Shown here in pieces: positions 8,839 to 20,434 of a stretch of 64,000 nt of DNA (position 1 is the stretch's first letter; every line of letters begins with the position of its first letter). The notes beneath the pieces were generated by a model, which ran no database searches, was not told the origin of the DNA, and was given only the letters and a program-made list of their open reading frames with translations. The DNA is from Legionella sp. PATHC032 (GTDB lineage Bacteria; Pseudomonadota; Gammaproteobacteria; Legionellales; Legionellaceae). Both the position numbers and the translations under genes were made by a program. Where the stretch lies: assembly GCF_026191185.1 (NCBI RefSeq), contig NZ_JAPHOV010000001.1:739001-803000 (forward strand), in the 5' to 3' direction.

Positions 8839-9971
8839 AGAATCATTTTTCAATGCAGCGTCTGTGGGCTATTATCCGCAAAGAATTCATATTAATGAAA
8901 CGTGATCCTGCTACTATCGTGATTATGGCTATCTTGCCTTTGATTTTAGTCTGTATTGCCGGATATGCCATAAATACCTATCCCCAAAAAGTTCCTACAG
9001 TGCTAATCAATTTTGATAATACTGATGTAACGCGTGAACTGATTCGAGAGATACAAAATACAGGGTATTTTTCATTTGTGGCTTCAACGAACGATTCAGA
9101 GTCAGCCCATCATTTCTTGAAGACAGGAAAGGCGATCTTAGTATTGACTATTCCTGCGAATTTTACTAAAGCACTTCGCCGAAACCAAAAACCGGCTCTT
9201 TTATTGGAGGACGGCAGTATTGATGCTCTTGCTTCAGGTAGGGCTATCATTGCCTTAGCGGGATTGAAATCATCGTTTTTAGAGAAAATTGGTCAAAAGG
9301 GTATCAATATTCCTCTGCAGAGGCCTGATTTTCAAATCATAAACCACCGATTATACGATCCGGATCGTGTGACTCAATTTTATGTGGTTCCCGGGATGAT
9401 AGGTTTAGTGCTCATGTTAACGATGTTGCTGATAACTGTAGTTGTAGCATTTAGAGACGTTCAGGGCGGTACGATTGAATATTTATTAGCCTCACCGACT
9501 CGCCCATCAGAAATTTTATTAGGAGAAATTCTTTCCTATATTATCATCGGTTATTTACAATTAAGTTTTGGTCTTATCCTGTCTTACTATTTATTCCACG
9601 TTCCATTCGTTGGTACCCCTCTTCTTTTATATTTATGCACCTTACCTTATATTATGGCGGAATTATCGTTGGGTTTAACTATAGCCACTTTTTGTACATC
9701 CCAGTTTGAAGCGGCGCAAGTGATCAATGTTTTCATTGCTTTCTCTATTTTGTTAACCGGATTTACTTTTCCGATATTTGGAATGCCTGAATGGGCACAA
9801 TATTTAGGATTATTTTTGCCATTGACGCATTTTTTTAAAATTATGTTTGGCATTATGTTAAAAGGAAACAGTTTTGGTGAAATTTGGGCTAATTTATGGC
9901 CACTACTAGCGTATTGCTTTGCAATGATTGTTTTGGCAACATGGCGATTTAAGAGGCATTTTGTGCGATAG
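8835..9971 (+). CDS. ABC-2 type exporter permease
   Basis: A 378-residue ABC-2 permease. It has one N-terminal membrane helix (IVIMAILPLILVCIAGYAI), a large periplasmic region of about 130 residues, then five C-terminal membrane helices, including the QGGTIEYLLASPTRPSEI motif that contacts the ATPase. This is the YhhJ/YbhR layout. It starts with GTG at 8835, overlapping the ATPase stop. Only one permease is present, so a homodimer is expected. It is the last gene of the operon; the next gene is convergent. Confidence 0.9.
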   Translation: MKNHFSMQRLWAIIRKEFILMKRDPATIVIMAILPLILVCIAGYAINTYPQKVPTVLINFDNTDVTRELIREIQNTGYFSFVASTNDSESAHHFLKTGKAILVLTIPANFTKALRRNQKPALLLEDGSIDALASGRAIIALAGLKSSFLEKIGQKGINIPLQRPDFQIINHRLYDPDRVTQFYVVPGMIGLVLMLTMLLITVVVAFRDVQGGTIEYLLASPTRPSEILLGEILSYIIIGYLQLSFGLILSYYLFHVPFVGTPLLLYLCTLPYIMAELSLGLTIATFCTSQFEAAQVINVFIAFSILLTGFTFPIFGMPEWAQYLGLFLPLTHFFKIMFGIMLKGNSFGEIWANLWPLLAYCFAMIVLATWRFKRHFVR

Positions 9972-10079
9972 AAGATACATCGAGAATCATATTGGCAAAT
10001 GCTTGATTCATAATCCAAGCCGCGACCGTGAGGAAGCGGACTTTTCAGACATAAAAAATTTTAATTTAATGCAATTTCC

Positions 10080-11387
10080 TCAGATTAAAGAGGCATATAA
10101 ATCATAATCGTCGCTGTCAGTGATAACAACCTCAGCGAAAGATCCTACAGTAATCCCGGATGTTTTAGGCAAATAAACCAGACCATCGATTTCAGGAGCA
10201 TCGCTTTTACTGCGGGCTATGATTTGATCGTCGTTTATCTCATCAATTAAAACGGTTTGAGTACTGCCAATTTTATTTTTTAATTTATTACGGCTGATTT
10301 CTGCTTGTACTTGCATAAAACGATGATAACGTTCTTCTTTAATGTCTTCAGAAACAGGATTATCCAAATCATTTGCTTTGGCTCCTTCAACAGGGGAGTA
10401 TTTGAAACAGCCGACTCTGTCTAATTGTGCTTCCTTAAGAAAGGCTAACAACTCGGAAAACTCCTCTTCGGTTTCACCAGGAAAACCTACAATGAATGTG
10501 GAGCGTAAGGTAATATCAGGGCAAATTTCTCTCCATGAAGCAATCCGCAATAAGGTATTTTCACTACTGGCAGGTCTTTTCATAGCTTTTAATATGCGTG
10601 AATTGGCATGTTGCAATGGTATATCCAGGTAAGGCAAAATCAGGCCATCGCGCATTAGAGGGACAATATCATCAACATGGGGGTAGGGATAGACATAATG
10701 GAGTCTCACCCAAATTCCTAATTCCCCTAATTGTTCGCATAGATCGTAAAAACGAGTATTGACTGTTTTTCCCTGCCATTCGACCTGCTGATAACGTGTA
10801 TCTACGCCATAAGCACTGGTATCTTGCGAGATAACCAGTAATTCTTTCACTCCAGCTTGTTTTAATTTTTTAGCTTCAGTAAGAATTTGAGTCATTGGAT
10901 AACTTTGCAATTTTCCTCTCATCGTAGGGATAATACAAAAGGTGCATTTTTGGTTGCATCCTTCTGATATTTTTAAATAAGCATAATGCCGAGGTGTCAG
11001 TTTTATTCCCTGTGGGGGAATCAATTGTGTAAATGGGTCTGCAGGAGGAGGAAGGTGTTGGTGTACCGCATTGACTACTTCTTCGTAGGCATGAGCGCCA
11101 CTGATGTGCAGGACATCAGGACAGGCATTTTTAATTACATCCGCTTTTGCTCCCAAACATCCTGTAACGATCACTCGCCCATTTTCAGCCATAGCCTCTT
11201 GAATGGTGTCCAGGGATTCCTGAACAGCACTGTCAATGAAGCCGCAAGTATTAATTACGACGACTCCGGCATCCTGATAAGTAGATACCAGCTCATAGCC
11301 TTGTGCTTTCAGCTGAGTAATAATTCGTTCTGAATCCACTAATGCTTTGGGGCATCCTAAACTCACAAATCCTACTTTATGACTCAT
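10080..11387 (-). CDS. rimO: Ribosomal protein uS12 methylthiotransferase RimO
   Basis: A radical-SAM enzyme that methylthiolates an aspartate of ribosomal protein S12. The start [20 protein letters not shown] is typical of RimO rather than MiaB. Cys12, Cys48 and Cys77 bind the auxiliary iron-sulfur cluster; Cys144, Cys148 and Cys151 in CNQKCTFC bind the SAM cluster. A TRAM domain occupies roughly the last 65 residues. At 435 residues it has the usual length. It follows dsbD on the same strand with an 89-base gap. All key residues are in place. Confidence 0.96.
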   Translation of the reverse strand: MSHKVGFVSLGCPKALVDSERIITQLKAQGYELVSTYQDAGVVVINTCGFIDSAVQESLDTIQEAMAENGRVIVTGCLGAKADVIKNACPDVLHISGAHAYEEVVNAVHQHLPPPADPFTQLIPPQGIKLTPRHYAYLKISEGCNQKCTFCIIPTMRGKLQSYPMTQILTEAKKLKQAGVKELLVISQDTSAYGVDTRYQQVEWQGKTVNTRFYDLCEQLGELGIWVRLHYVYPYPHVDDIVPLMRDGLILPYLDIPLQHANSRILKAMKRPASSENTLLRIASWREICPDITLRSTFIVGFPGETEEEFSELLAFLKEAQLDRVGCFKYSPVEGAKANDLDNPVSEDIKEERYHRFMQVQAEISRNKLKNKIGSTQTVLIDEINDDQIIARSKSDAPEIDGLVYLPKTSGITVGSFAEVVITDSDDYDLYASLI

Positions 11388-11476
11388 AAATCTCTATCTG
11401 TAAAAAAAATGAACTAATTATACTGCTTAATCGTTTGAGTGTCGACTGGTTTTACACAAAAGTATTAATGATTCCT

Positions 11477-13246
11477 CTAGTCCACACCTACGTGATTTAT
11501 TGTTTGCATGAATTCATCGGCATTAAGCTCGCCGACTTTTTTCAATTTATCGAGTTGTATGCCCTGAGCATTAAAAAAGATAAAAGTAGGGGGAGCTACT
11601 ACACGGAAATGCTGCATTAATGCTCTGTCGTTTTGATTATTGGCAGTTACATCCACTTTTATAACGATAAAATGGCTTAATGCTCTTTGTACACGAGGAT
11701 CTTTGAACGTCGTGTTTTCCATCACTTTACATGAGGCACACCAGTCAGCATAAAAATCAAGCATCACTGGTTTTCCAAACGCTTGTTTTATAGCCAGTTC
11801 AACACTTTTGACAGATTGGGCTTTGGCTGATTCAAAAGCGTTGGTTACAGTAGGAGCTGCTTGCAAGTTGGCTAAAGGCTGTAAAGGGTTGGAAGATCCC
11901 ATGCTAGCCCCAATGAGAATTAGCAATCCATAGGTTAATAGAATGATACCGATACCTTGACAGAGCTTTTCCTGGTTTGTATTCGATTTGGTTAAGGCAC
12001 CTGAGTAAATACCAGAAAAAATCAGGAGACAAGCCCATAGTCCCATGACCAGGCCTGCTGGTAAAATGCGTGCCATCAGATAGATAGCAACAGCAAGAAG
12101 CAATATGCCAAAAAAAGCTTTAACGGCATTCATCCAGCTTCCTGTTTCGGGCAGCCATTTACCGGCAGAAGTCCCTATCAGCAGCAATGGAGTACCCATG
12201 CCTAGGCTTAAGGTAAATAGAGTGACACTGCCGAGTAATACATTTCCGGTTTGTGCTATGTAAGTTAATACTCCAATTAATGGGGCTGTGACGCATGGTG
12301 ACAGAATGAGTGTGGACAAGCATCCCATGATGGCTGCTCCAAGATAGTGTCCGCCACGTTGTTCACGACTTGAGCCTACAATTTTACTTTGCCATGCATC
12401 AGGTAGTCTGAATTCATAAAAGCCAAACATGGACAACGCCAGCAAAACGAATATCAGACTGAAGAGACTGATAGCCCATGGCGATTGCATACTGATTTGT
12501 AAATTGGCTCCAAGGAGGGCAACGACAGCACCCACAACGGCATAAGTGACAGACATGCTGAGCACGTAGCTTAATGACAGGAAAAACGCTTTTTTCGTGG
12601 TTGCAGTCTTTCCATGGCCAACAATAATGCCTGAAAGGACAGGAACCATTGGAAGTATACAAGGCGTGAAGGACAGGAGCAGGCCAAACCCGTAAAATAT
12701 AAGCAAAATCATTATCCAATTATGATTCGCAAAAATAGCAGCAATATCTTGTTCCGATTTTTCAGGCTTTTCAGGGGTGGCTTCCGCTGGTGCCTTCAAT
12801 GTTTCCAAATCGACTTGGGAAAGGGCCAGTTTGTCATCAATTGCCAGTTTGATTTGCCTTGCCTCCGGGGGATAACAAAAACCATCGTCAGCACATCCTT
12901 GAAAACGCAAATTGACTATTGTTTCTCCAGGGGTAATGCCAAGGACTCCCACAGGAAGAGTTAGTTGATTGCGGTAAACCTTAAAGGTTCGTCCTTGTTT
13001 ATCCGTTTTGGTTAAGGGGGTAGGGAAGCGAAGGGTTCCAAGCTGTGCAATGTCATCATTATCGGAATTTAATTGAATACGGTCGCTATATAAAAAATAC
13101 TTGGGCAAGATATCCCATTGTATGGCAAAGGTATTAGGATCTATTTTTTTTACATTAACCTTAAATACTTCAGAAGCTGGCAAGGGCTCAGCATGAACAA
13201 AAAGGGAAGTTAAAAATAATACGGATAATAAGAGCCATTTTTTCAT
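11477..13246 (-). CDS. dsbD: Thiol:disulfide interchange protein DsbD
   Basis: DsbD carries electrons from cytoplasmic thioredoxin across the inner membrane to periplasmic reductases such as DsbC and cytochrome c maturation proteins. All three modules are visible: an N-terminal periplasmic domain with Cys118 and Cys124 (CADDGFC), a core of eight membrane helices with the two cysteines in FTPCILP and LSPCVTAP, and a C-terminal thioredoxin domain with WCASC. The start at 13246 places the signal peptide (MKKWLLLSVLFLTSLFVHAE) at the N-terminus; a further ATG at 13276 adds only ten charged residues and is less likely. The gene is divergent from groES. Confidence 0.94.
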   Translation of the reverse strand: MKKWLLLSVLFLTSLFVHAEPLPASEVFKVNVKKIDPNTFAIQWDILPKYFLYSDRIQLNSDNDDIAQLGTLRFPTPLTKTDKQGRTFKVYRNQLTLPVGVLGITPGETIVNLRFQGCADDGFCYPPEARQIKLAIDDKLALSQVDLETLKAPAEATPEKPEKSEQDIAAIFANHNWIMILLIFYGFGLLLSFTPCILPMVPVLSGIIVGHGKTATTKKAFFLSLSYVLSMSVTYAVVGAVVALLGANLQISMQSPWAISLFSLIFVLLALSMFGFYEFRLPDAWQSKIVGSSREQRGGHYLGAAIMGCLSTLILSPCVTAPLIGVLTYIAQTGNVLLGSVTLFTLSLGMGTPLLLIGTSAGKWLPETGSWMNAVKAFFGILLLAVAIYLMARILPAGLVMGLWACLLIFSGIYSGALTKSNTNQEKLCQGIGIILLTYGLLILIGASMGSSNPLQPLANLQAAPTVTNAFESAKAQSVKSVELAIKQAFGKPVMLDFYADWCASCKVMENTTFKDPRVQRALSHFIVIKVDVTANNQNDRALMQHFRVVAPPTFIFFNAQGIQLDKLKKVGELNADEFMQTINHVGVD

Positions 13247-13324
13247 TCGATATCTTTTACTGTTACTAATAAACATTATTGTAGACGCTGTAATCCCAAA
13301 TCCAAAATTTTTTTTGATTTTACC

Positions 13325-13352
13325 CTTGAAAGTTTGTTTCTTGTCCCCATAT
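13325..13352 (+). promoter_or_regulatory. Sigma32-type heat-shock promoter of groES-groEL
   Basis: CTTGAAA at 13325-13331 and CCCCATAT at 13345-13352 are separated by 13 bases, an essentially perfect match to the sigma32 (RpoH) consensus. The site lies about 80 bases before the groES start. TTGACC at 13371 may belong to an additional housekeeping promoter. Heat-shock induction of this operon is established for Legionella; here the elements are seen directly. Confidence 0.88.
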
Positions 13353-13431
13353 GGCTTTCATCGGTATTGTTTGACCTAAGGAAAGCAATACTTAAATGAT
13401 TTAAAGTTTAATTTAATCAGGAGAGAAAAGT

Positions 13432-13722
13432 ATGAAAATTCGTCCTTTACACGATCGCGTTGTTGTTCGTCGTATGGAAGAAGAGCGTACCACTGCTGGT
13501 GGTATTGTTATTCCAGATAGTGCTACCGAGAAGCCTATGCGCGGCGAGATCATTGCTGTTGGCGCTGGCAAAGTATTAGAAAACGGTGATGTCCGAGCTT
13601 TAGCAGTTAAAGTAGGTGATGTGGTATTGTTTGGCAAGTACTCTGGTACTGAAGTTAAAGTTGATGGAAAAGAATTAGTTGTGATGCGCGAAGACGACAT
13701 CATGGGTGTAATCGAGAAGTAA
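13432..13722 (+). CDS. groES: Co-chaperonin GroES (HtpA)
   Basis: A 96-residue co-chaperonin that caps the GroEL ring. It has the usual [14 protein letters not shown] start, the mobile loop with [13 protein letters not shown] around residues 24-36, and the [23 protein letters not shown] end. An AGGAGAG site precedes the ATG. It is the first gene of the heat-shock operon, 27 bases before groEL. In Legionella it is called htpA. Confidence 0.98.
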
Positions 13723-15396
<1,674 letters not shown>

Positions 15397-15416
15397 TTTT
15401 CTCCCGGTTATCCAAT

Positions 15417-15446
15417 AAAAAACCCGCTGTAAAGGCGGGTTTTTTA
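15417..15446 (+). terminator. Rho-independent terminator after groEL
   Basis: AACCCGC at 15421-15427 pairs with GCGGGTT at 15435-15441 around a 7-base loop, preceded by an A-run and followed by a T-run. It lies about 20 bases after the groEL stop. Confidence 0.93.
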
Positions 15447-15518
15447 TTGATGTCTATTTTGTTCTTTAACTATTTTGAACTATCCTTAATAACGTGAATA
15501 AATAACAAGGAAAGAATA

Positions 15519-15959
15519 ATGAGTAAAGTAATTAAAAAGCTGGAAGTTGCTCTTGCTGATACTTATGCGTTGTACCTGAAAACACAAAATTACCATTGGC
15601 ACGTTACCGGACCTCAATTTAAAAGTTTGCATGAATTATTTGAGATGCAATATAAAGAACTGGCGGAAGCAGTGGATCAAATTGCAGAACGAATTCGAAT
15701 CATGGGTCATAAGACTCCTGCTACCTTTACTGAGTTTAATCAATTGAAAACGATTAAAGATGGTGATTCCGGATTGAGTGCTAATGAGATGGTCAGTGAG
15801 TTAGCAAAAGATAATATGATGATAGTAAAAGATTTGAATCAGGCAATTAAAATTGCTCAGGAAAATGAAGACGAAGGTACGGTGACTATTCTAAGTGATC
15901 GAGTTGCTGCTCATGAAAAAGCTCATTGGATGTTATCAGCCTCAAAGGAAAAGAAATAA
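15519..15959 (+). CDS. dps: Dps-family ferritin-like protein
   Basis: A 146-residue member of the Dps/miniferritin family, which stores iron and protects DNA from oxidative damage. The inter-subunit ferroxidase ligands are present: His26 in NYHWH, His38 in LHELF, Asp53 and Glu57 in DQIAERI. The N-terminal tail is very short, with few lysines, so DNA binding may be weak. An AAGGAAAG site precedes the ATG. It is a single gene after the groEL terminator. The exact name (dps or another ferritin-like gene) is by family. Confidence 0.9.
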   Translation: MSKVIKKLEVALADTYALYLKTQNYHWHVTGPQFKSLHELFEMQYKELAEAVDQIAERIRIMGHKTPATFTEFNQLKTIKDGDSGLSANEMVSELAKDNMMIVKDLNQAIKIAQENEDEGTVTILSDRVAAHEKAHWMLSASKEKK

Positions 15960-16203
15960 AGTACTCATTTTATGTATCAGCTGATATGGAATCAGTGTCT
16001 GTCTTCAAATAATGGGATGTTTACAAAAATTTTCAAAGGCCATAAATGGATTTTGTCATCCGTTGATATGGAATAATGTGTATTTGTAAACACCCCTGTT
16101 AATGATGCTTTTAAATTGTAGTGCAGAGTAATAATTCATCCTTGTATGAATGAGAGTGTAGTCGTAAAATGATCGATTCATTGATTTGGCAGCACCATTG
16201 GCT

Positions 16204-16208
16204 AAGGA
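16204..16208 (+). promoter_or_regulatory. Ribosome binding site that sets a GTG start at 16216
   Basis: AAGGA lies 7 bases before an in-frame GTG at 16216. The earlier in-frame TTG at 16186 has no such site, so the membrane protein downstream most likely begins at the GTG. Confidence 0.55.
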
Positions 16209-16215
16209 TTGCTTT

Positions 16216-18333
16216 GTGTTTCGATTTTTATTTCCCGTCAGTCTTTTTATAAGTTCCATTCTCCTGTTCAGCATTCAACCCATGGTTGCAAAAGCAATAC
16301 TCCCAATTTATGGGGGGACACCGGGTGTGTGGACTGTTTGCGTGCTTTTTTTTCAGTTTATTCTGCTCATTGCATATGGCTATGTATGGCTTTTAAGTCA
16401 GATTAAGAAACCTGCAGTTTGGCGTTTAATCCATATGGTTTTGGTTGTCTTAAGTTTTACAACTTTTCCATTGTTGTTTCATCCTGCAGTGAGGGATGGA
16501 CAACCTGAGTGGGTGATTCTACATAATTTGTTGATGCAACTGGGTTTGCCTTTGTTAGTGATTGGCGCTTCTGCTCCTCTATTACAATTTGCCTATAGCC
16601 AGACAAAAAGCAAAGGGGCCTCAGATCCTTATTATTTGTACATATCCAGTAATCTTGGAAGCTTGAGTGCCTTGCTTTTTTATCCATGGGTTATCGAGCG
16701 ATTTATTGGTTTGACTCATCAATTTTATTTCTGGAACCTTGGATTTGCCATTTATTTGCTACTTTTGGTAACGGTCTTATTTTTTACAAAATACCAACCC
16801 TTAATGTTAACTGAAAAAAAAGAGGTAGATTTTTTGTCGTGGCGAGAGATAACCTATTGGATTTTTTTGAGTTTTGTCCCTTGCAGCTTGATGTTAGGAG
16901 TTACTTTATATATAACAACTGATGTTGCCGCAACGCCATTGTTCTGGGTTTTGCCTTTAGCACTTTACCTTTTGTCATTTGTATTTACCTTCACGGCTAA
17001 CCCCCTTATTTCACAAAAATGGATTTCTCGTAATTGCCTGTTTTTTCTGGTTTTTACAATTCTTGGGTTCATTTTTGGGGTTAGCCAAATCAGAGTGTGG
17101 CAATTGGTGTTATTTAATCTATTAAGCTTTTTTATTTTGGCTTTACTGTGTCATGGCCAGTTATTTGCACGAAGGCCTAAGCCACATAAACTCACGTTGT
17201 TTTATTTTTGCTTGTCCATCGGAGGAGTTTCAGCAGGGATTTTTAATGGAATTTTAGCGCCTAATTGGTTTAATTATGTTTATGAGTACCCTTTAGCCAT
17301 TTTATTAAGTTTATTCGCTCTTCCTCTGCCAAAAACTAACCGGGGATGGTGGGTGCCATTAGTTGTTTTGGTTTTGCTGTTGCTGCATTATTTCATTCCT
17401 ACTGTTCCTTGGTTTAAAAGTATTACAACTTTTCACATCCTTGCTATTTTGGCGCTTGGAGTTATTGTGATTTGGCATCGCAATAAAATGAATCTTGTAC
17501 TATCCATGTTTATTTTATTTGTTTTCCTTTATTTTCCTCCGTTGCAAGACAAACAGATTTTGCTCAAGGAAAGAAATTTTTACGGTGTCAAGCAAGTCTT
17601 CAAAAAGGATGATGTGCATGCATTAATAAGCCAATCAACCCTTCATGGGATGCAAGTAATGAATGGGGAAAGATCAAGTTATGGAACAAGTTCCTATTAT
17701 GGGGCCATAGCTCCGATAGTCGATATTCTGAAGAAAGAGTTTCATCCGCTTTCTGTGACGATTATGGGATTGGGAGCAGGAACGCTGTTGTGCCAATTTC
17801 GGGCAACTGATTCCGTAAAGGTTATTGAGATTGATCAACAAGTAATTGATTTAGCTAAAAATAATAAATTATTCACATACATACGTGACTGTTCTCCATC
17901 AGCCGAGATTATTAAACAGGATGGTCGATTGGCCTTGGTTAATATGCCAGATGCTTCGCAGAATTTGCTAATTTTGGATGCATTTAATTCAGATGCTATT
18001 CCTGTCCATCTGATGACACTTGAAGCATTCACATTATATAAGAGGAAAATTGTCGAAAATGGAGTTATTTTGGTTAATCTAAGTAACAGACATCTGCAAA
18101 TGCTCCCGGTCATTAATGCAATTGGACGTTCTTTGGATATGATAACTTTATTTTTAGCGCATAAGGGGGATAAGAAATTAGGGCAATTTAACTCAGAATG
18201 GGCTTTGCTTACCTCAAATCAATCCTTGGCGTTTCAAGTGATGAAAGGAACAAACTGGAAATTTGTAGCAGATGATGATCAGTTTTTATGGACTGATGAT
18301 TATTCTAATATTATTCCATTGCTGAAATGGTAG
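16216..18333 (+). CDS. Multi-pass membrane protein with C-terminal spermidine-synthase-like domain
   Basis: About 705 residues from the GTG at 16216. The first two-thirds consist of some 12 or more membrane helices beginning at the very N-terminus (FLFPVSLFISSILLFSIQPM). The last 230 residues form a Rossmann methyltransferase-like domain of the spermidine synthase family, with IMGLGAGTLLC as the cofactor loop, VIEID as the acidic strand end, and LILDAFNSDAIPVHLMT as the catalytic-region segment. This is the fused membrane/spermidine-synthase architecture that is widespread but poorly understood; polyamine synthesis has not been shown for most members. The gene stands alone and convergent with parE. 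Confidence 0.82.
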   Translation: MFRFLFPVSLFISSILLFSIQPMVAKAILPIYGGTPGVWTVCVLFFQFILLIAYGYVWLLSQIKKPAVWRLIHMVLVVLSFTTFPLLFHPAVRDGQPEWVILHNLLMQLGLPLLVIGASAPLLQFAYSQTKSKGASDPYYLYISSNLGSLSALLFYPWVIERFIGLTHQFYFWNLGFAIYLLLLVTVLFFTKYQPLMLTEKKEVDFLSWREITYWIFLSFVPCSLMLGVTLYITTDVAATPLFWVLPLALYLLSFVFTFTANPLISQKWISRNCLFFLVFTILGFIFGVSQIRVWQLVLFNLLSFFILALLCHGQLFARRPKPHKLTLFYFCLSIGGVSAGIFNGILAPNWFNYVYEYPLAILLSLFALPLPKTNRGWWVPLVVLVLLLLHYFIPTVPWFKSITTFHILAILALGVIVIWHRNKMNLVLSMFILFVFLYFPPLQDKQILLKERNFYGVKQVFKKDDVHALISQSTLHGMQVMNGERSSYGTSSYYGAIAPIVDILKKEFHPLSVTIMGLGAGTLLCQFRATDSVKVIEIDQQVIDLAKNNKLFTYIRDCSPSAEIIKQDGRLALVNMPDASQNLLILDAFNSDAIPVHLMTLEAFTLYKRKIVENGVILVNLSNRHLQMLPVINAIGRSLDMITLFLAHKGDKKLGQFNSEWALLTSNQSLAFQVMKGTNWKFVADDDQFLWTDDYSNIIPLLKW

Positions 18334-18420
18334 GGTAAAAAGATAAGCTATCAAATTCATTTGTAGTCTTGTTCTATCGTGATGCGGGCTGTATATTGCC
18401 AATTGTCAATACACCCTGAC

Positions 18421-20301
18421 TTATATTTCAGCAAGGTTTCCTTTTGTTTCTAGCCAGATCTTTCTATCGGCTGCTCGTTTTTTGTTGAGCATCATATCCA
18501 TAATGGCTTCCGTTTGCTCTTCATCATCAAGAGTAAGTTGCACCAGACGTCTTGTATTGGGATCCATTGTGGTTTCTCTAAGTTGAATGGGATTCATTTC
18601 ACCTAATCCTTTGAATCGTTGCACATTCACTTTTGATTTTGTGGTTTGAGTGAGATGTTGAACGATTCTATTTTTTTCTTCATCATCCAGGGCATAATGA
18701 ATCAGCTTCCCTGCATCGATTCGATAGAGTGGGGGCATAGCTACAAAAACATGACCTGCTTTAACCAGAGGTTTGAAGTGTCTTAAAAACAAGGCACATA
18801 TCAATGTTGCAATATGAGCTCCATCAGAGTCTGCATCAGCAAGAATACAGATTTTTCCATAGCGAAGACCCTCAAGATCACTGGAGCCAGGATCGACGCC
18901 TATAGCAACAGATATATCATGAATTTCCTGGGAAGCCAGAACTTGTGAAGAATCTACTTCCCATGAATTAAGTATTTTTCCACGTAAGGGTAAAATGGCC
19001 TGATAATCTTTATTGCGGGCTTGTTTGGCTGACCCCCCAGCCGAATCTCCTTCAACCAGGAACAGTTCCGCTTGACTTAAATCCGTTTGCAAGCAATCGG
19101 CTAATTTTCCAGGTAAAGCTGGCCCCTGGCTGACGCGTTTGCGTGCCACTTGCTTGGCTTGTTTTAGTCTTTTCTGTGCGCGTTCTATTGCGAGGGCTGC
19201 TAAGGCTTCGCCTTGGTTGCGATGCTGATTCAACCAAATTGCAAAAGCATCTTTTATAACATTACTAACTAATCCTGAGGTTTGGCGTGAGCTCAATCGC
19301 TCTTTGGTTTGTCCTGCAAATTGAGGCTCTTTCATTTTGACTGACAAAACGTATTGGCATGATTCCCATAGATCATCTGCAGTCAATTTTACTCCGCGAG
19401 GAAGAAGGTTTCTCAGCTCACAAAATTCAGACATGGCTTCAAATAATCCTGAACGTAATCCATTGACGTGAGTACCGCCTTGTATTGTCGGGATTAAATT
19501 CACATAACTTTCATTTAAATTGCCATTAGCAGAGTCTGACCATGCCAAAGCCCAATCAACGGTTGCTTCATCACTTTTGAATGCGCCGGCAAAAGGTTCT
19601 TCAGGCAAATAATCTTCAGGCAAGGTTTGCCTCAAATAATCAGTTAAACCTTGTTCATAACACCAGTTCATTTCTTCATTGGTGATTTTATTGATAAAGG
19701 TCATGGACAAGCCACTACACAATACCGCTTTTGCTCTCAATACGTGAGTCAGGTGTTTTACAGAAATTTTTGTGGTATCAAAATATTTGCCATTAGGCCA
19801 AAAACGTATAACAGTACCAGTCTCTCTTTTTTTTGTAACCCCGGTTTCATTTAATTCACATAATTTGTCACCATTAGCAAAGGTCATTTGATAAATGATC
19901 CCATTGCGCTTTATGGTGACGTCAAGTCGTTCTGACAAGGCATTTACCACGGACACCCCAACGCCATGCAAGCCACCAGAAAAGCTGTAGTTTTTATCTG
20001 AAAACTTACCTCCGGCATGAAGTCGAGTCATAATAACCTCGACACCACTTAAGCCCAGTTGAGGATGCAAATCGACTGGCATACCTCGGCCATCATCCTC
20101 GACTTCAATAGAACCATCTTCATGTAACGTAACAATAATACGGCTAGCAAATCCAGCAAGTACTTCATCTACGCTATTATCAATCACTTCCTGAGCCAAA
20201 TGGTTGGGGCGTGTCGTGTCGGTATACATACCGGGACGTCGTTGAACAGGCTCAAGACCACTTAAGACTTCAATCGCTTCCGCAGTGTAGTTTTCTGACA
20301 T
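18421..20301 (-). CDS. parE: DNA topoisomerase IV subunit B
   Basis: ParE supplies the ATPase of topoisomerase IV, which separates daughter chromosomes. The GHKL ATP site is visible (DNSVDEVLAG near residue 42, GRGMPVD, and GGLHGVGVSVVNALS near residue 110). The TOPRIM domain carries EGDSAGGSAKQARNKDYQAI and the metal-binding DADSDGAHI. The QxFKGLGEMNP-type segment (QRFKGLGEMNPIQL) near the end distinguishes a type II topoisomerase B subunit. At 626 residues it matches ParE and is much shorter than GyrB of gamma-proteobacteria. parC is not next to it. Confidence 0.96.
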   Translation of the reverse strand: MSENYTAEAIEVLSGLEPVQRRPGMYTDTTRPNHLAQEVIDNSVDEVLAGFASRIIVTLHEDGSIEVEDDGRGMPVDLHPQLGLSGVEVIMTRLHAGGKFSDKNYSFSGGLHGVGVSVVNALSERLDVTIKRNGIIYQMTFANGDKLCELNETGVTKKRETGTVIRFWPNGKYFDTTKISVKHLTHVLRAKAVLCSGLSMTFINKITNEEMNWCYEQGLTDYLRQTLPEDYLPEEPFAGAFKSDEATVDWALAWSDSANGNLNESYVNLIPTIQGGTHVNGLRSGLFEAMSEFCELRNLLPRGVKLTADDLWESCQYVLSVKMKEPQFAGQTKERLSSRQTSGLVSNVIKDAFAIWLNQHRNQGEALAALAIERAQKRLKQAKQVARKRVSQGPALPGKLADCLQTDLSQAELFLVEGDSAGGSAKQARNKDYQAILPLRGKILNSWEVDSSQVLASQEIHDISVAIGVDPGSSDLEGLRYGKICILADADSDGAHIATLICALFLRHFKPLVKAGHVFVAMPPLYRIDAGKLIHYALDDEEKNRIVQHLTQTTKSKVNVQRFKGLGEMNPIQLRETTMDPNTRRLVQLTLDDEEQTEAIMDMMLNKKRAADRKIWLETKGNLAEI

Positions 20302-20434
20302 GGGTATTCACTCAAATATTAATTGTAATTATTCTATCACAAACATTCTTTTGCTCAGAGTGGTATGGTATTTTTATTGCTACTATCACCTCTCTCTTGT
20401 TAGAGTGTAGTTATCATTATTTGTGGCAAATTCC

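Noticed and set aside
10986..11333. A 115-codon plus-strand open frame inside rimO
   Set aside because: Antisense to the conserved N-terminal half of RimO, whose cluster cysteines are intact.
18334..18420. Imperfect hairpin in the convergent gap between the membrane protein gene and parE
   Set aside because: The stem needs a bulge and mismatches and lacks a T-run, so I could not support a terminator call.
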